From MWEI01 sp964600235 (GTDB lineage Bacteria; Desulfobacterota; Desulfomonilia; UBA1062): a stretch of 64,000 nucleotides of DNA. The stretch's first letter is position 1, and every line of letters starts with the position of its first letter. The stretch spans positions 434,001-498,000 of the forward strand of contig CAZRIV010000001.1 of the NCBI GenBank assembly GCA_964600235.1, read 5' to 3'. The position numbers were made by a program, and so were the translations under genes. Shown here piece by piece: positions 33,931-42,525 of the stretch. Under the pieces are notes generated by a model, which was given only the letters and a program-made list of their open reading frames with translations, was not told where the DNA came from and made no database searches.

Positions 33931-35565
33931 ATGATTCATCTGACAAACATCAGCAAGCAGTACGGCTCGCAGGTGCTGTTCAAAGACGCCGGCTTCCAGA
34001 TCCTCCCGGGCACGCGCACCGGCCTGGTGGGGCCCAACGGCTCGGGCAAGACGAGCATCTTCCGGCTCATCATGGGCGAGGAAGAGTGCGATTCCGGAGA
34101 GATCTCCAAGGCCAGAAAGACCGTTGTGGGGTATTTTTCCCAGGATGTGGGCGAGATGAAGGGGCGTTCCGCCCTGGAAGAGGTGATGTCCGTTTCCGAA
34201 AAGGTCATGATGCTCGAACGGCAGATCAGGGAGATGGAATCCGCCATGGCTGAGCCCATGGGAGAGGACGACATGACGACCCTGCTGGAGCATTACGGCC
34301 ATGCCCAGGCAGAGTTCGAGCACCTCGGCGGTTATGACCTGGAAAGCCGCGCCCAGATAGTCCTTACCGGGCTTGGCATAGGGCCGGTCGAATATGATCT
34401 TCCCGTGGAGACCTTCAGCGGCGGGTGGAAAATGAGGATCGCCCTGGCCCGGATCCTGACGCTGAACCCGGACGTGCTGCTGCTGGACGAGCCCACCAAC
34501 CACCTGGATGTGGAGTCCATCATCTGGCTTGAGGACTTTCTTGCAACGGTATTCAAGGGCGCCCTTCTCATGACCTGCCACGACCGCGATTTCATGAACC
34601 GCATCTGCAACCGCACCGTGGAGGTTGCGAACAGGACCATCACCACCTACTCGGGAAACTACGACTTCTACCTGCGCGAGCGGGAAATCCGCCGGGAGCA
34701 GCTTCTTGCCAGCCATCGCCGCCAGCAGGAGATGCTTGCCAAGGAGGAGGAGTTCATTGCCCGCTTCGCTGCCAGGGCCTCTCACGGAAGCCAGGTGCAG
34801 TCCAGGGTAAAGAAGCTTGAGAAGATCGAGCGTATAGAGATCCCGCCGGAGCAGAAACGGGTGAGGTTCGAATTCAGTGAACCACCCCGGAGCGGCGAAG
34901 ACGTGTTCAAGATCGAGGGTCTCGGCAAGACCTGGAAGCGCGCAGACGGTGGCGAGAAAACCGTCTTCAGCGGGGTATCGGGGATGATCAGGCGCCTGGA
35001 TAAGATAGCAGTGGTCGGGGTGAACGGGGCCGGCAAATCCACCTTCCTCAAGGTGCTTTCCTCCCGGACCGAACCCACCCAGGGCAGGGTGACCGTCGGC
35101 GCAAACGTGGGGATCGGCTATTTCAGCCAGCACTCCATGGACCTGCTGGACCCGGGCAAGACGGTCTTTGAAACCCTTCAGGACGCCATGCCCGATTCGA
35201 GCGTCGGCGCCATCAGGAACCTGTGCGCAGCATACCTGTTCCAGGGAGACGACGTGGGCAAGAGCATCAAGAGCCTCTCGGGAGGAGAGAAGAGCCGGGT
35301 GGTCCTTGCCACCATCATGGCCAGGCCCCTGAACGTCCTCATCCTGGACGAACCCACCAACCACCTGGACATCCTGACCCGGGAGATCCAGCTCGATACC
35401 CTGAAGAGGTTCAACGGCACCGTGATCCTGGTGAGCCATGACCGCCACTTCCTAAGGTCGCTGGTGAACCGGGTCTTCGAGATAGACCATGGTGAGATGA
35501 GGATCTACGAGGGCGACTACGAATACTACCTGCACAAGACCGGCCGCGATCATAGGATGGTCTGA
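33931..35565 (+). CDS. ABC-F family ATPase (YbiT/Uup-like)
   Basis: 544 residues with two ATPase domains and no membrane segments. Domain 1 has Walker A GLVGPNGSGKTSIF, signature TFSGGWKMRIALARILTLNP and LLLDEPTNHLDVESIIWLED. Domain 2 has VVGVNGAGKSTFLK, SLSGGEKSRVVLATIMARPL and LILDEPTNHLDILT. The charged linker of about 60 residues between them is the ABC-F P-site tRNA interaction motif region. Family members act on ribosomes, as translation factors or antibiotic protection. The ATG at 33931 has a GAGGT site; earlier in-frame codons lack one. Confidence 0.93.
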   Translation: MIHLTNISKQYGSQVLFKDAGFQILPGTRTGLVGPNGSGKTSIFRLIMGEEECDSGEISKARKTVVGYFSQDVGEMKGRSALEEVMSVSEKVMMLERQIREMESAMAEPMGEDDMTTLLEHYGHAQAEFEHLGGYDLESRAQIVLTGLGIGPVEYDLPVETFSGGWKMRIALARILTLNPDVLLLDEPTNHLDVESIIWLEDFLATVFKGALLMTCHDRDFMNRICNRTVEVANRTITTYSGNYDFYLREREIRREQLLASHRRQQEMLAKEEEFIARFAARASHGSQVQSRVKKLEKIERIEIPPEQKRVRFEFSEPPRSGEDVFKIEGLGKTWKRADGGEKTVFSGVSGMIRRLDKIAVVGVNGAGKSTFLKVLSSRTEPTQGRVTVGANVGIGYFSQHSMDLLDPGKTVFETLQDAMPDSSVGAIRNLCAAYLFQGDDVGKSIKSLSGGEKSRVVLATIMARPLNVLILDEPTNHLDILTREIQLDTLKRFNGTVILVSHDRHFLRSLVNRVFEIDHGEMRIYEGDYEYYLHKTGRDHRMV

Positions 35566-36071
35566 TGCGTGTAATAACCCTTTATTTTTTCATATGAATA
35601 TCCCACCAGTGCCTTCCGTGTGCTGTAACCCTCCCGTCAGATATGGTACCAATTCCAGCCTGATCCCCTCCAGCGGCACAATAATGGTCCACCTCACTCA
35701 GTTTTATTCAATATTGTTTATTCCAGCCAACAGATCATCTTGAATATATACTTAATATCAATATGTTATAAGTTTCATGGATTGGCACCTTCCTTGCTCA
35801 ATGAAAGGGAAACCAGGAAAAAGGAGGATTCAGCATCGATCAGTACATGATGCATAAGGAAAGGTCCAGGACATGAGTAATCTTTCAACCACTTGTTTTA
35901 AATCATATAAAGTGTCATGTCTGCACCTTTTCATAAAACGTTTTTGTATTGAATAGACGTCCTAGCTGATCTAAGAGATTAAGGTGACATCATGGGAAAA
36001 ATTTAGAGACAATCCCGGGCCAGGCAGCAAGAGTTCATGTTACTGAACTATCAATCCATACGGAGGAACAC
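35566..36071. other. Upstream region of glutamine synthetase
   Basis: 506 bp containing the sigma-54 promoter (35782-35798). About 75 bp after it, at 35873, is a 27-codon frame (ATG AGT AAT CTT) that could be a leader but has no clear support. An unusually long leader of about 265 bases would precede the GlnN start. Confidence 0.45.
35782..35798 (+). promoter_or_regulatory. Sigma-54 (RpoN) promoter
   Basis: TTGGCACCTTCCTTGCT matches the -24/-12 consensus TTGGCAC-N5-TTGCW exactly. It faces the glutamine synthetase gene, a classic nitrogen-regulated target, and implies an NtrC-like activator. Confidence 0.75.
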
Positions 36072-38240
36072 ATGAAGCCAAGTAATTCAATTCCTGCTTA
36101 TGAAAGAACCTATACGATCTTAAAGGAGAAAGAGGTCCAGATATCCAAGTATTATGGGGAAGACATCTTCAGTATGAAGGTAATGCAGCAGAAGCTGCCC
36201 AAAGATGTCTACCTGCGCGTCATCCAGATCATCAATGAAGGGCAGAAGATGGATGCCGATACCGCGAATTCCGTCGCCCATGCCATAAAGGAATGGGCCA
36301 TCGATAAAGGCGCCACGCACTACTGTCACTGGTTCCAGCCCATGACCGGATCTACCGCGGAAAAGCACGACTCGTTCATCGAGTTTACCGGTTCAGGCAA
36401 TATCATCGAGAGATTTTCAGGGAAACAGCTCATTCAGGGCGAACCCGACGCCTCAAGTTTTCCCAGTGGAGGCCTGAGGTCCACCTTTGAGGCCCGCGGC
36501 TACACTGCCTGGGACCCCACCAGCCCTGCCTTTATCATCAAGAACGGCCTGGGCACTACCCTGTGCATCCCCACCATATTCATCTCGTACACAGGCGAGG
36601 CGCTTGACAAGAAGACACCCCTGCTGCGCTCCATCGATGCCATAAACAGGAGCGCCATCAACCTCATGCGGGTTCTCGGCAACAAAGCGTCCAAAAAGGT
36701 ATTTGCCACCCTTGGACCCGAGCAGGAGTATTTCCTGATCGACCAGGACTATTATTTCAAGAGGCAGGACCTGGTCATGAGCGGCAGAAGCCTGCTCGGA
36801 GGAACACCTCCAAAGGGACAGCAGCTGGAAGACCAGTATTTCGGCAGCATCAAGGAGAGGATCCTGTCTTTCATGCATGACGTGGAAGAAGAGCTCTACA
36901 AGCTGGGCATCCCCGCGAAGACCCGGCACAACGAAGTGGCCCCCAGCCAGTTCGAGATAGCCCCCATCTTCGAAGAGGCCAACCTGGCGGCCGACCACAA
37001 CCAGCTCGTCATGGAGACCATGAAGCGGATTGCGCCCCTGCACAAGCTCAGACTGCTGCTCCATGAAAAACCCTTCGCCGGCATCAACGGCTCGGGAAAA
37101 CATGTGAACTGGTCTCTCTCGGACGACCTCGGCAATAACCTGCTCAATCCGGGCAAGACGCCTCACGACAACATACAGTTCCTCGTATTCCTGATGGCTA
37201 CTATTAAAGCCGTCAATACCCATGCGGATCTGCTCAGGGCATCCGTCGCTTCGGCCGGCAACGACCACCGCCTCGGCGCCAACGAAGCCCCCCCTGCCAT
37301 CATCTCCATATTCCTGGGCGAACAGCTTACCCGGATCCTGGACGATATAGAGAAGGGAAAGATCACGAAGGCCACCGACGAGGCCATAATCGACCTCGGC
37401 GTCGCGAAGCTGCCCGTTCTCAGCAAGGACTCTACGGACCGCAACAGGACATCGCCCTTCGCATTCACCGGGAATAAATTTGAATTCCGGGCCGTCGGCT
37501 CGTCCCAGTCCATTTCATTCCCGGCAACCGTGCTCAACACCATAGTCGCCGAGAGCCTCGACATCCTCGCCAGAAAGATCAAGACAAAGGGCGGGAATAT
37601 CAACCAGGCCGTTCTGGACGTGGTGAAAGAGGAAGTCAAGGCCAACAAGGCGGCCCTTTTTATGGGCGACAATTACACCAGGGAATGGGAAGCCGAAGCA
37701 GCGAAAAGGGGACTGCCGAACAAGAAGACAAGCCCTGAATCACTGAAGGACCTCAAAACCGATAAAGCGCTGAAGCTCTTTGAAAAATACGGCGTGCTCT
37801 CCCCGGTGGAGCTGGAATCGCGCTACCATGTCCGCCTTGAGAAATATATAAAAGAGGTCGACATAGAGGCCGTGACACTCTGCAATATGGTGCAGAACCA
37901 GGTCATACCCGCATCCGTGCAGTATCAGAAATCCCTTGCAAGCTCGCTGAAGGCAGTGATCGATGTCATGGGCACAGGCAAGGAGCTCAAGCCGCAGAAA
38001 GACCTGCTCAAGACCCTGAGCGGCCTTATCAGCGATACCCAGACCCTGGTGGACAAGCTCAAGGCAAAGATCGACAAGGCGAATTCCATCGCATCGGAAG
38101 AGAAGAAGGCGGCCTATATCTGCGATGAGATCAGGCGGACCATGCTTGATATCCGGGACAAGGCCGACACGTTGGAGCATTACGTGGACAATGAGCTCTG
38201 GCCCATGCCCAAATACTGGGAGATGCTCTTCATCTGCTGA
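36072..38240 (+). CDS. glnN: Type III glutamine synthetase (GlnN)
   Basis: 722 residues, typical of GSIII, about 60% longer than GSI. Motifs include FTGSGNIIERFSGKQLIQGE, LGPEQEYFLIDQDYYF, TRHNEVAPSQFEIAPIFEEA and LLHEKPFAGINGSGKHVNWS, which form the ammonia, ATP and glutamate sites. The long C-terminal helical extension (about 560-722) is the GSIII hallmark. It makes glutamine from glutamate, ammonia and ATP in the cytoplasm. The start has a GGAGG site. It stands alone behind a sigma-54 promoter, so nitrogen limitation likely induces it. Confidence 0.96.
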   Translation: MKPSNSIPAYERTYTILKEKEVQISKYYGEDIFSMKVMQQKLPKDVYLRVIQIINEGQKMDADTANSVAHAIKEWAIDKGATHYCHWFQPMTGSTAEKHDSFIEFTGSGNIIERFSGKQLIQGEPDASSFPSGGLRSTFEARGYTAWDPTSPAFIIKNGLGTTLCIPTIFISYTGEALDKKTPLLRSIDAINRSAINLMRVLGNKASKKVFATLGPEQEYFLIDQDYYFKRQDLVMSGRSLLGGTPPKGQQLEDQYFGSIKERILSFMHDVEEELYKLGIPAKTRHNEVAPSQFEIAPIFEEANLAADHNQLVMETMKRIAPLHKLRLLLHEKPFAGINGSGKHVNWSLSDDLGNNLLNPGKTPHDNIQFLVFLMATIKAVNTHADLLRASVASAGNDHRLGANEAPPAIISIFLGEQLTRILDDIEKGKITKATDEAIIDLGVAKLPVLSKDSTDRNRTSPFAFTGNKFEFRAVGSSQSISFPATVLNTIVAESLDILARKIKTKGGNINQAVLDVVKEEVKANKAALFMGDNYTREWEAEAAKRGLPNKKTSPESLKDLKTDKALKLFEKYGVLSPVELESRYHVRLEKYIKEVDIEAVTLCNMVQNQVIPASVQYQKSLASSLKAVIDVMGTGKELKPQKDLLKTLSGLISDTQTLVDKLKAKIDKANSIASEEKKAAYICDEIRRTMLDIRDKADTLEHYVDNELWPMPKYWEMLFIC

Positions 38241-38285
38241 GGGAGACCAAAGAAGCCGAAAAAGCAGAAAGCACCCTCCGACAGG

Positions 38286-38316
38286 GGAGACGGCGGCAAA
38301 ACTCGCCGTCTCCTTT
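38286..38316 (+). terminator. Rho-independent terminator after glnN
   Basis: GGAGACGGCG and CGCCGTCTCC form a perfect 10-bp stem with loop GCAAAACT, followed by TTTGTTCTT, 46 bp after the glnN stop. Confidence 0.85.
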
Positions 38317-38634
38317 GTTCTTCGAATCAGGACATGCGGCATCGACCAGGCCCGGTGAACCTCCCCTGCCCCAATCAGGTGTATCTTTCCCCGACACAGG
38401 ATTCACAGAGAGGAGCAGTGTTGCGCGGGGCTCTTATCCGTATTATATATAACGTGACAACACCAAGGATCTTTCGCATGGCTGGACAGTGCGGGAACGC
38501 CGGGATCAACTGTCTGATATGGTGAGATAATTTATTGTTTTCCGGCGTTCTTATCCACAGGAAGGGATGGGACACCCACGTATCATCGCCATGCAGATGA
38601 ATCCGCACCAGGTGCGGACGGAATGGAGGCCGTT
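38317..38634. other. Intergenic region before the DUF4382 gene
   Basis: 318 bp after the terminator. A weak long-range inverted pair GAACGCCGG / CCGGCGTTC (38493-38555) is the only structure seen; no gene or promoter can be assigned confidently. Confidence 0.3.
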
Positions 38635-39750
38635 ATGAACAGAAAGCTACAGAACTTCATCATTTTACTGGTGGCAGCACTCTTCGCCCTCTTCATGGTC
38701 CTGGCATGCAACAGCTCCGGGGGCGGCCCGGCATCCAAGGTTTCGGGCGAGGGATCATTCGGTTCCATCGGCATCCTGCTCAAGGATGCACCTGCCGACG
38801 AGTTTCAGAACATCTACATAACCATCAATGAAATTTCCCTGCTCCCTGCAGGCGACGAGGGACATCCCCTGGTCGTCTTCTCCTCTGAATCGGGATACAC
38901 CATCGACCTGCTTGACCTGCGGGACCAGGACTTCCTCCTGACCGTCAACGAGCAGGTTCCCTCAGGTACCTATTCGAAGGTGCGCATGAGGATCACAGGC
39001 ATCAGTGCCGTGGGAGGCCCGTGCGAGGAGATGGACATCGACCTGCCCAGCGGCAGGATCGATGTCAACCCCCAGGGGACCTTCCTGGTCGAAGAGGGCG
39101 AAGTCCTTTATCTCAGGCTTGACATAGATGCCGACAAGTCCATCCATCTGCACCCGGCAGGCAAGTCAGGCAAGTGCATCTTCCGGCCCGTGGTCTTCGC
39201 CGAGGTGATCCCCAGGGGAAACCCTGCTACCACCTGCGCCATGCCGTACAGGGGGACCGTAAGCTCTCTTGTGGATCTTGATCTCAATGCGGTTACCGAC
39301 GGCTTCGTGCTCCTGAGGGAGTGCGCATGCCAGGGTGCTCTCGGCGTAAGGCTCCATGAATACACCCTCGTCTTCTCCCAGGACAACACCTATGTGACCC
39401 CCGGCGCCCTGCAGGCAGACCAGCAGGTGATGGTGTATGGAAACGTGGACGAGCTTGGATTCCTCAATGCAGAACTCATCATCATCGGGGATGTCCTGAT
39501 CACAGAAGGCACAGTCACCGGGATCACTGATGAAGATACAGTCGTTGTCCTTCCGGATACCGGCGAGGAGATCACGGGCAGCATGGATGTCAATCTTTAC
39601 GGGCTGAGCCTCATCCTGACCCTGTGCGGAGAAGCCCAGGTTTTTGATGACATTGCAGCAGGCAGCAACGTAGTCCTCATGGGCAGGTATGATGCGATCG
39701 GCAGCACCTTCAATGCGAACGCCCTGCTGATAAAACCGGTACAATTTTAG
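38635..39750 (+). CDS. DUF4382-domain lipoprotein
   Basis: 371 residues. The signal ends in FMVLAC, a lipobox. The DUF4382 domain occupies about 40-195 (GSIGILLKDAPADEFQNIYI, ITINEISLLPAGDEGHPLVV, VPSGTYSKVRMRITGI). The remainder has repeated beta segments of the kind YRGTVSSLV, VLITEGTVTGI and ANALLIKPVQF, similar to DUF5666-type repeats. The function of the family is unknown; it is an envelope protein. The ATG at 38635 has a GGAGG site. Confidence 0.85.
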   Translation: MNRKLQNFIILLVAALFALFMVLACNSSGGGPASKVSGEGSFGSIGILLKDAPADEFQNIYITINEISLLPAGDEGHPLVVFSSESGYTIDLLDLRDQDFLLTVNEQVPSGTYSKVRMRITGISAVGGPCEEMDIDLPSGRIDVNPQGTFLVEEGEVLYLRLDIDADKSIHLHPAGKSGKCIFRPVVFAEVIPRGNPATTCAMPYRGTVSSLVDLDLNAVTDGFVLLRECACQGALGVRLHEYTLVFSQDNTYVTPGALQADQQVMVYGNVDELGFLNAELIIIGDVLITEGTVTGITDEDTVVVLPDTGEEITGSMDVNLYGLSLILTLCGEAQVFDDIAAGSNVVLMGRYDAIGSTFNANALLIKPVQF

Positions 39751-39762
39751 CGGCAACCACAT

Positions 39763-39800
39763 GAGCAGCCCCTGGCAGGATGACTTGCCAGGGCCTGCTC
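39763..39800 (+). terminator. Hairpin after the DUF4382 gene
   Basis: GAGCAGCCCCTGGCA and TGCCAGGGCCTGCTC pair over about 14 bp with one mismatch, 13 bp past the stop, with only a weak T stretch after it. Confidence 0.55.
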
Positions 39801-40452
39801 GTGTTAAGCATGATGCCGGCTTTTCCCTGTAGAAAGTCAGGCCTGATCAAAGATCTGCACCGTTCCTTCGCCTGCCGGGCCAGTTACCCGGGTTTATCTC
39901 CAAGAACACTGCACAACGGTCATGTCCGAGTCACGATCCCAAAACCATGTGTTGCTATATCCCTGCGCCCTGTCAGGTATTACCCCGGATTTTGCCGTTG
40001 GAAACGGCTCATATGTGCAAGAATGTCGTGTCAAGCCCTGAAGAGATCAGCATGCGGGGTGTATGGATCTGTTCGAATCAGTTTCAACTGCAAAATCCGT
40101 CTTTAACGTAACGGTATGAGCAGGTCATGGCGTTGCCCGGTATCGAGCGAAGGACAATGAAAGAAAAAAACCACTGTTTCCTTTCAGGCAATCAATGATA
40201 TGAGGTGGATGGACAATAAAAGGCTGGTAAACTCTCCATACCGGAGACTGTGAGGATCATGGGAAATCAACGGGCCAAGAGAATCGCCATCATGGCCTAT
40301 ATCGACTTGAATCCCTGTGCGGGTTATATCTACCAGTATGCCACAGTCATGTCCCTGCCCCATACCAAACTCCATCATTTTCCAAACGTCTCCGGCAGTT
40401 CTATCACAAAGCACCCCGAACAGTTTCCGGGTAACTATAAGGAGGGAAATCC
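39801..40452. other. Long intergenic region without a convincing gene
   Basis: 652 bp. A plus-strand frame from 40250 contains KRIAIMAYIDLNPCAG, which faintly recalls the YIxLNPVRAG motif of IS200-like/RAYT transposases, but nothing else of such a protein is visible. The rest shows no recognisable feature except the AAGGAGGG site of the next gene. Confidence 0.4.
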
Positions 40453-40734
40453 ATGGTGACAGCAATCATCCTTATGAAAGTGGAACGTGAGCGCATCAAT
40501 GAAACGGCCCAGGCCCTGGCCGACATGAAGGGCATCTCGGAGGTGTTTTCCGTGAGCGGACAGTATGACCTCATCGTCATTGCGCGGGTCAACAGCACCG
40601 AGGAGCTCTCTGACCTCGTAACCGTCAACATGGTCAAACTCGACGGGATCAGGAGCTCCGAGACCATGCTCGCCTTCCGCACCTATTCCCGCCATGACCT
40701 GGAGGGCATGTTCTCGGTGGGCTTCGAAGAATGA
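40453..40734 (+). CDS. Lrp/AsnC ligand-binding domain protein without DNA-binding domain
   Basis: 93 residues: MVTAIILMKVERERINETAQ, ALADMKGISEVFSVSGQYDL and IRSSETMLAFRTYSRHDLEG match the RAM/AsnC effector domain, but the helix-turn-helix is absent. Stand-alone RAM proteins are common and may bind amino acids or modulate full-length Lrp proteins. It has a strong AAGGAGGG site. It is a single gene followed by a hairpin. Confidence 0.88.
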   Translation: MVTAIILMKVERERINETAQALADMKGISEVFSVSGQYDLIVIARVNSTEELSDLVTVNMVKLDGIRSSETMLAFRTYSRHDLEGMFSVGFEE

Positions 40735-40743
40735 TAGCGCCGC

Positions 40744-40780
40744 AGGGATCCGGGTCCACAGGGTGTGAACCCGGATCCCT
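40744..40780 (+). terminator. Hairpin after the Lrp-like gene
   Basis: AGGGATCCGGGT and ACCCGGATCCCT form a perfect 12-bp stem around a 13-base loop, 9 bp past the stop. There is no strong T-run, but the position fits a terminator. Confidence 0.6.
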
Positions 40781-40987
40781 TGCCATGAGAAGAACAGCCT
40801 TCTGACAGCCCGTTGTGGTCACGCCCCTCATCCGAGGCCGGTATCAGCCTGGATAATCCCATGATTTCACAAAAAGGTTCCATGACCCCGTCCTCTTTCC
40901 AGTCCTCCTTCAGCCCTCTGAAGTTACCATTCCATACAGGTATTATAGACTGTTAATCTTTCCCGCAAACACCCGAAAAAATAATTT

Positions 40988-41917
40988 GTGAGCGCACTTC
41001 ATGACACAGGCAGGCATCCGGCATATAAGACCGGTTTCGCGTGGATCATCCTGGTATGCCTGCTCATCACCAGCAGCGCCACCTGCCCGCTGTTTGCCTA
41101 TGACAGGATCCTCACCTACCGCATCGGCATTGTGGACAAGGGCTTCGGCCTGAGCCGCGAAGAGGTGTCCAGGGCTGTTGCCCAGGCAACGCATCTCTGG
41201 GAAAAATCCATTGGACTCAAGATCTTCAGGGAAGAACCTGATGGGATCATAGAAATAGATCTTGTCTATGACCGTCGCCAGGCCGCCACTGACCATGCCA
41301 GGACTATCAACTGCAACTTGAAGGATACCAAGGATTCTTATGATGAGCTCATGGACCAGTTCAAGAAGATGGAAATAGAGGTGTCACATGAGGCCGACGC
41401 CTATGATTTCGCTTTTAAAAAATACATGGACCGATTCAGGGCATACACGGATGAAATGAATTCCATGCAGAAAAACCAGCAGGTGTCAGAGGAGATGTGC
41501 ACCCGGTTCAAAGTGCAGAAGCTGTCCCTTGACAGACAGATGTCGGCACTGAATGACCAGAGACAACACCTTAATCAAAAAGTGGATAAACTGAACAGCC
41601 TCGCATCGCTTATCACTAAAGTGTCCTCCAGCCACAATGCCCAGATTGACAGCCTTAAGACCGCCTATAAAGGGATGGACAGGGAGTTCAACGCCGGCCT
41701 TTACGAGAGGGGAGCGGATGGAGAAAGGATAACCATCTTCCATTTCAAAGACCGCACCATGCTCGTGAGGGCGCTTGCCCATGAACTGGGCCATGCCATG
41801 GGTCTTAAACACAGCAAAAACCCCGAGGCCATCATGTATCACCTGAATCAATCCGAGAGCCTGGAGCTCGCCCCTGACGATATTGCAGCCATGCAGGCCC
41901 GCTGCAGCGCCAGGTGA
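40988..41917 (+). CDS. Matrixin-like zinc metalloprotease with coiled-coil insert (copy 2)
   Basis: 309 residues, paralogue of the gene at 23229. It has a signal segment (about 16-37), LTYRIGIVDKGFGLSREEVS, IEIDLVYDRRQAATDHARTI, a coiled coil at about 115-225, and the zinc site VRALAHELGHAMGLKHSKNP with AIMYHLNQSESLELAPDDIA. The start is GTG without an obvious ribosome site, so the start is less sure. Both copies stand alone. Confidence 0.83.
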   Translation: MSALHDTGRHPAYKTGFAWIILVCLLITSSATCPLFAYDRILTYRIGIVDKGFGLSREEVSRAVAQATHLWEKSIGLKIFREEPDGIIEIDLVYDRRQAATDHARTINCNLKDTKDSYDELMDQFKKMEIEVSHEADAYDFAFKKYMDRFRAYTDEMNSMQKNQQVSEEMCTRFKVQKLSLDRQMSALNDQRQHLNQKVDKLNSLASLITKVSSSHNAQIDSLKTAYKGMDREFNAGLYERGADGERITIFHFKDRTMLVRALAHELGHAMGLKHSKNPEAIMYHLNQSESLELAPDDIAAMQARCSAR

Positions 41918-42001
41918 TGTAATCATTTCCGTTTTATACCATAGTCGTGTATATTCCCTGAACGCGGCCCTTCTGCGACCCCTGACGAGAGGAGGTCTGG
42001 C

Positions 42002-42352
42002 ATGCCCAAGAATACCGAGTTCCTGACCTTTGTCCTGGACCAACTCAAAGATCTCGGGCCGGTCACGGCCCGCAATATGTTCGGAGGAACAGGCCTGTAC
42101 CTCGGCGGCGCCATATTCGGCCTTATTGCCCATGATACGTTATATCTCAAGGTGGATGGTCTTAATCGATCCGATTTTGAACAGGCCGGGGCGCAACCGT
42201 TCCGTCCTTTTGAAGACAAGCCTTATGTCATGAGCTACTATGAGGTCCCGGTGGATGTCCTTGAGGACAGTGTCCAGCTGGCTGAGTGGGCCGGAAGGTC
42301 GGTGGAGGCCTCGCGTCGTTCTCCAGAGAAAAAGAGAAAGAAGTCCACATGA
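42002..42352 (+). CDS. TfoX N-terminal domain protein
   Basis: 116 residues of the TfoX-N domain: FVLDQLKDLGPVTARNMFGG, GGAIFGLIAHDTLYLKVDGL and FEDKPYVMSYYEVPVDVLED. The C-terminal TfoX domain is absent. Stand-alone forms are common and uncharacterised; full-length TfoX regulates competence in gammaproteobacteria, which cannot be assumed here. A basic tail (EKKRKKST) ends it. The ribosome site is GAGGAGG. Confidence 0.88.
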   Translation: MPKNTEFLTFVLDQLKDLGPVTARNMFGGTGLYLGGAIFGLIAHDTLYLKVDGLNRSDFEQAGAQPFRPFEDKPYVMSYYEVPVDVLEDSVQLAEWAGRSVEASRRSPEKKRKKST

Positions 42353-42525
42353 CCTTCATTGCCTGCTCCGGGGCATTCAGAATATTTCACGGCAAATGCA
42401 GTGCACTGTTACATATCATGCAAAGGCTATGGCTTTCATCATGTTAGATCGTTATTATTCTTTGCAATAATAACCCTTGTACTGAAGGCGCCTTAAGCGT
42501 GGAAAATGACCGGAGAGGTTCACAG

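Noticed and set aside
33538..35448. A 636-codon minus-strand frame opposite the ABC-F gene
   Set aside because: The plus strand encodes a complete ABC-F protein; the antisense frame has no domain signature.
40250..40459. Fragment with AYIDLNPCAG resembling IS200/RAYT transposase
   Set aside because: The similarity is only a few residues; the catalytic tyrosine and HUH motifs are not present, so it is not called as a transposase remnant. It would be of interest if RAYT genes are found elsewhere with the repeats.
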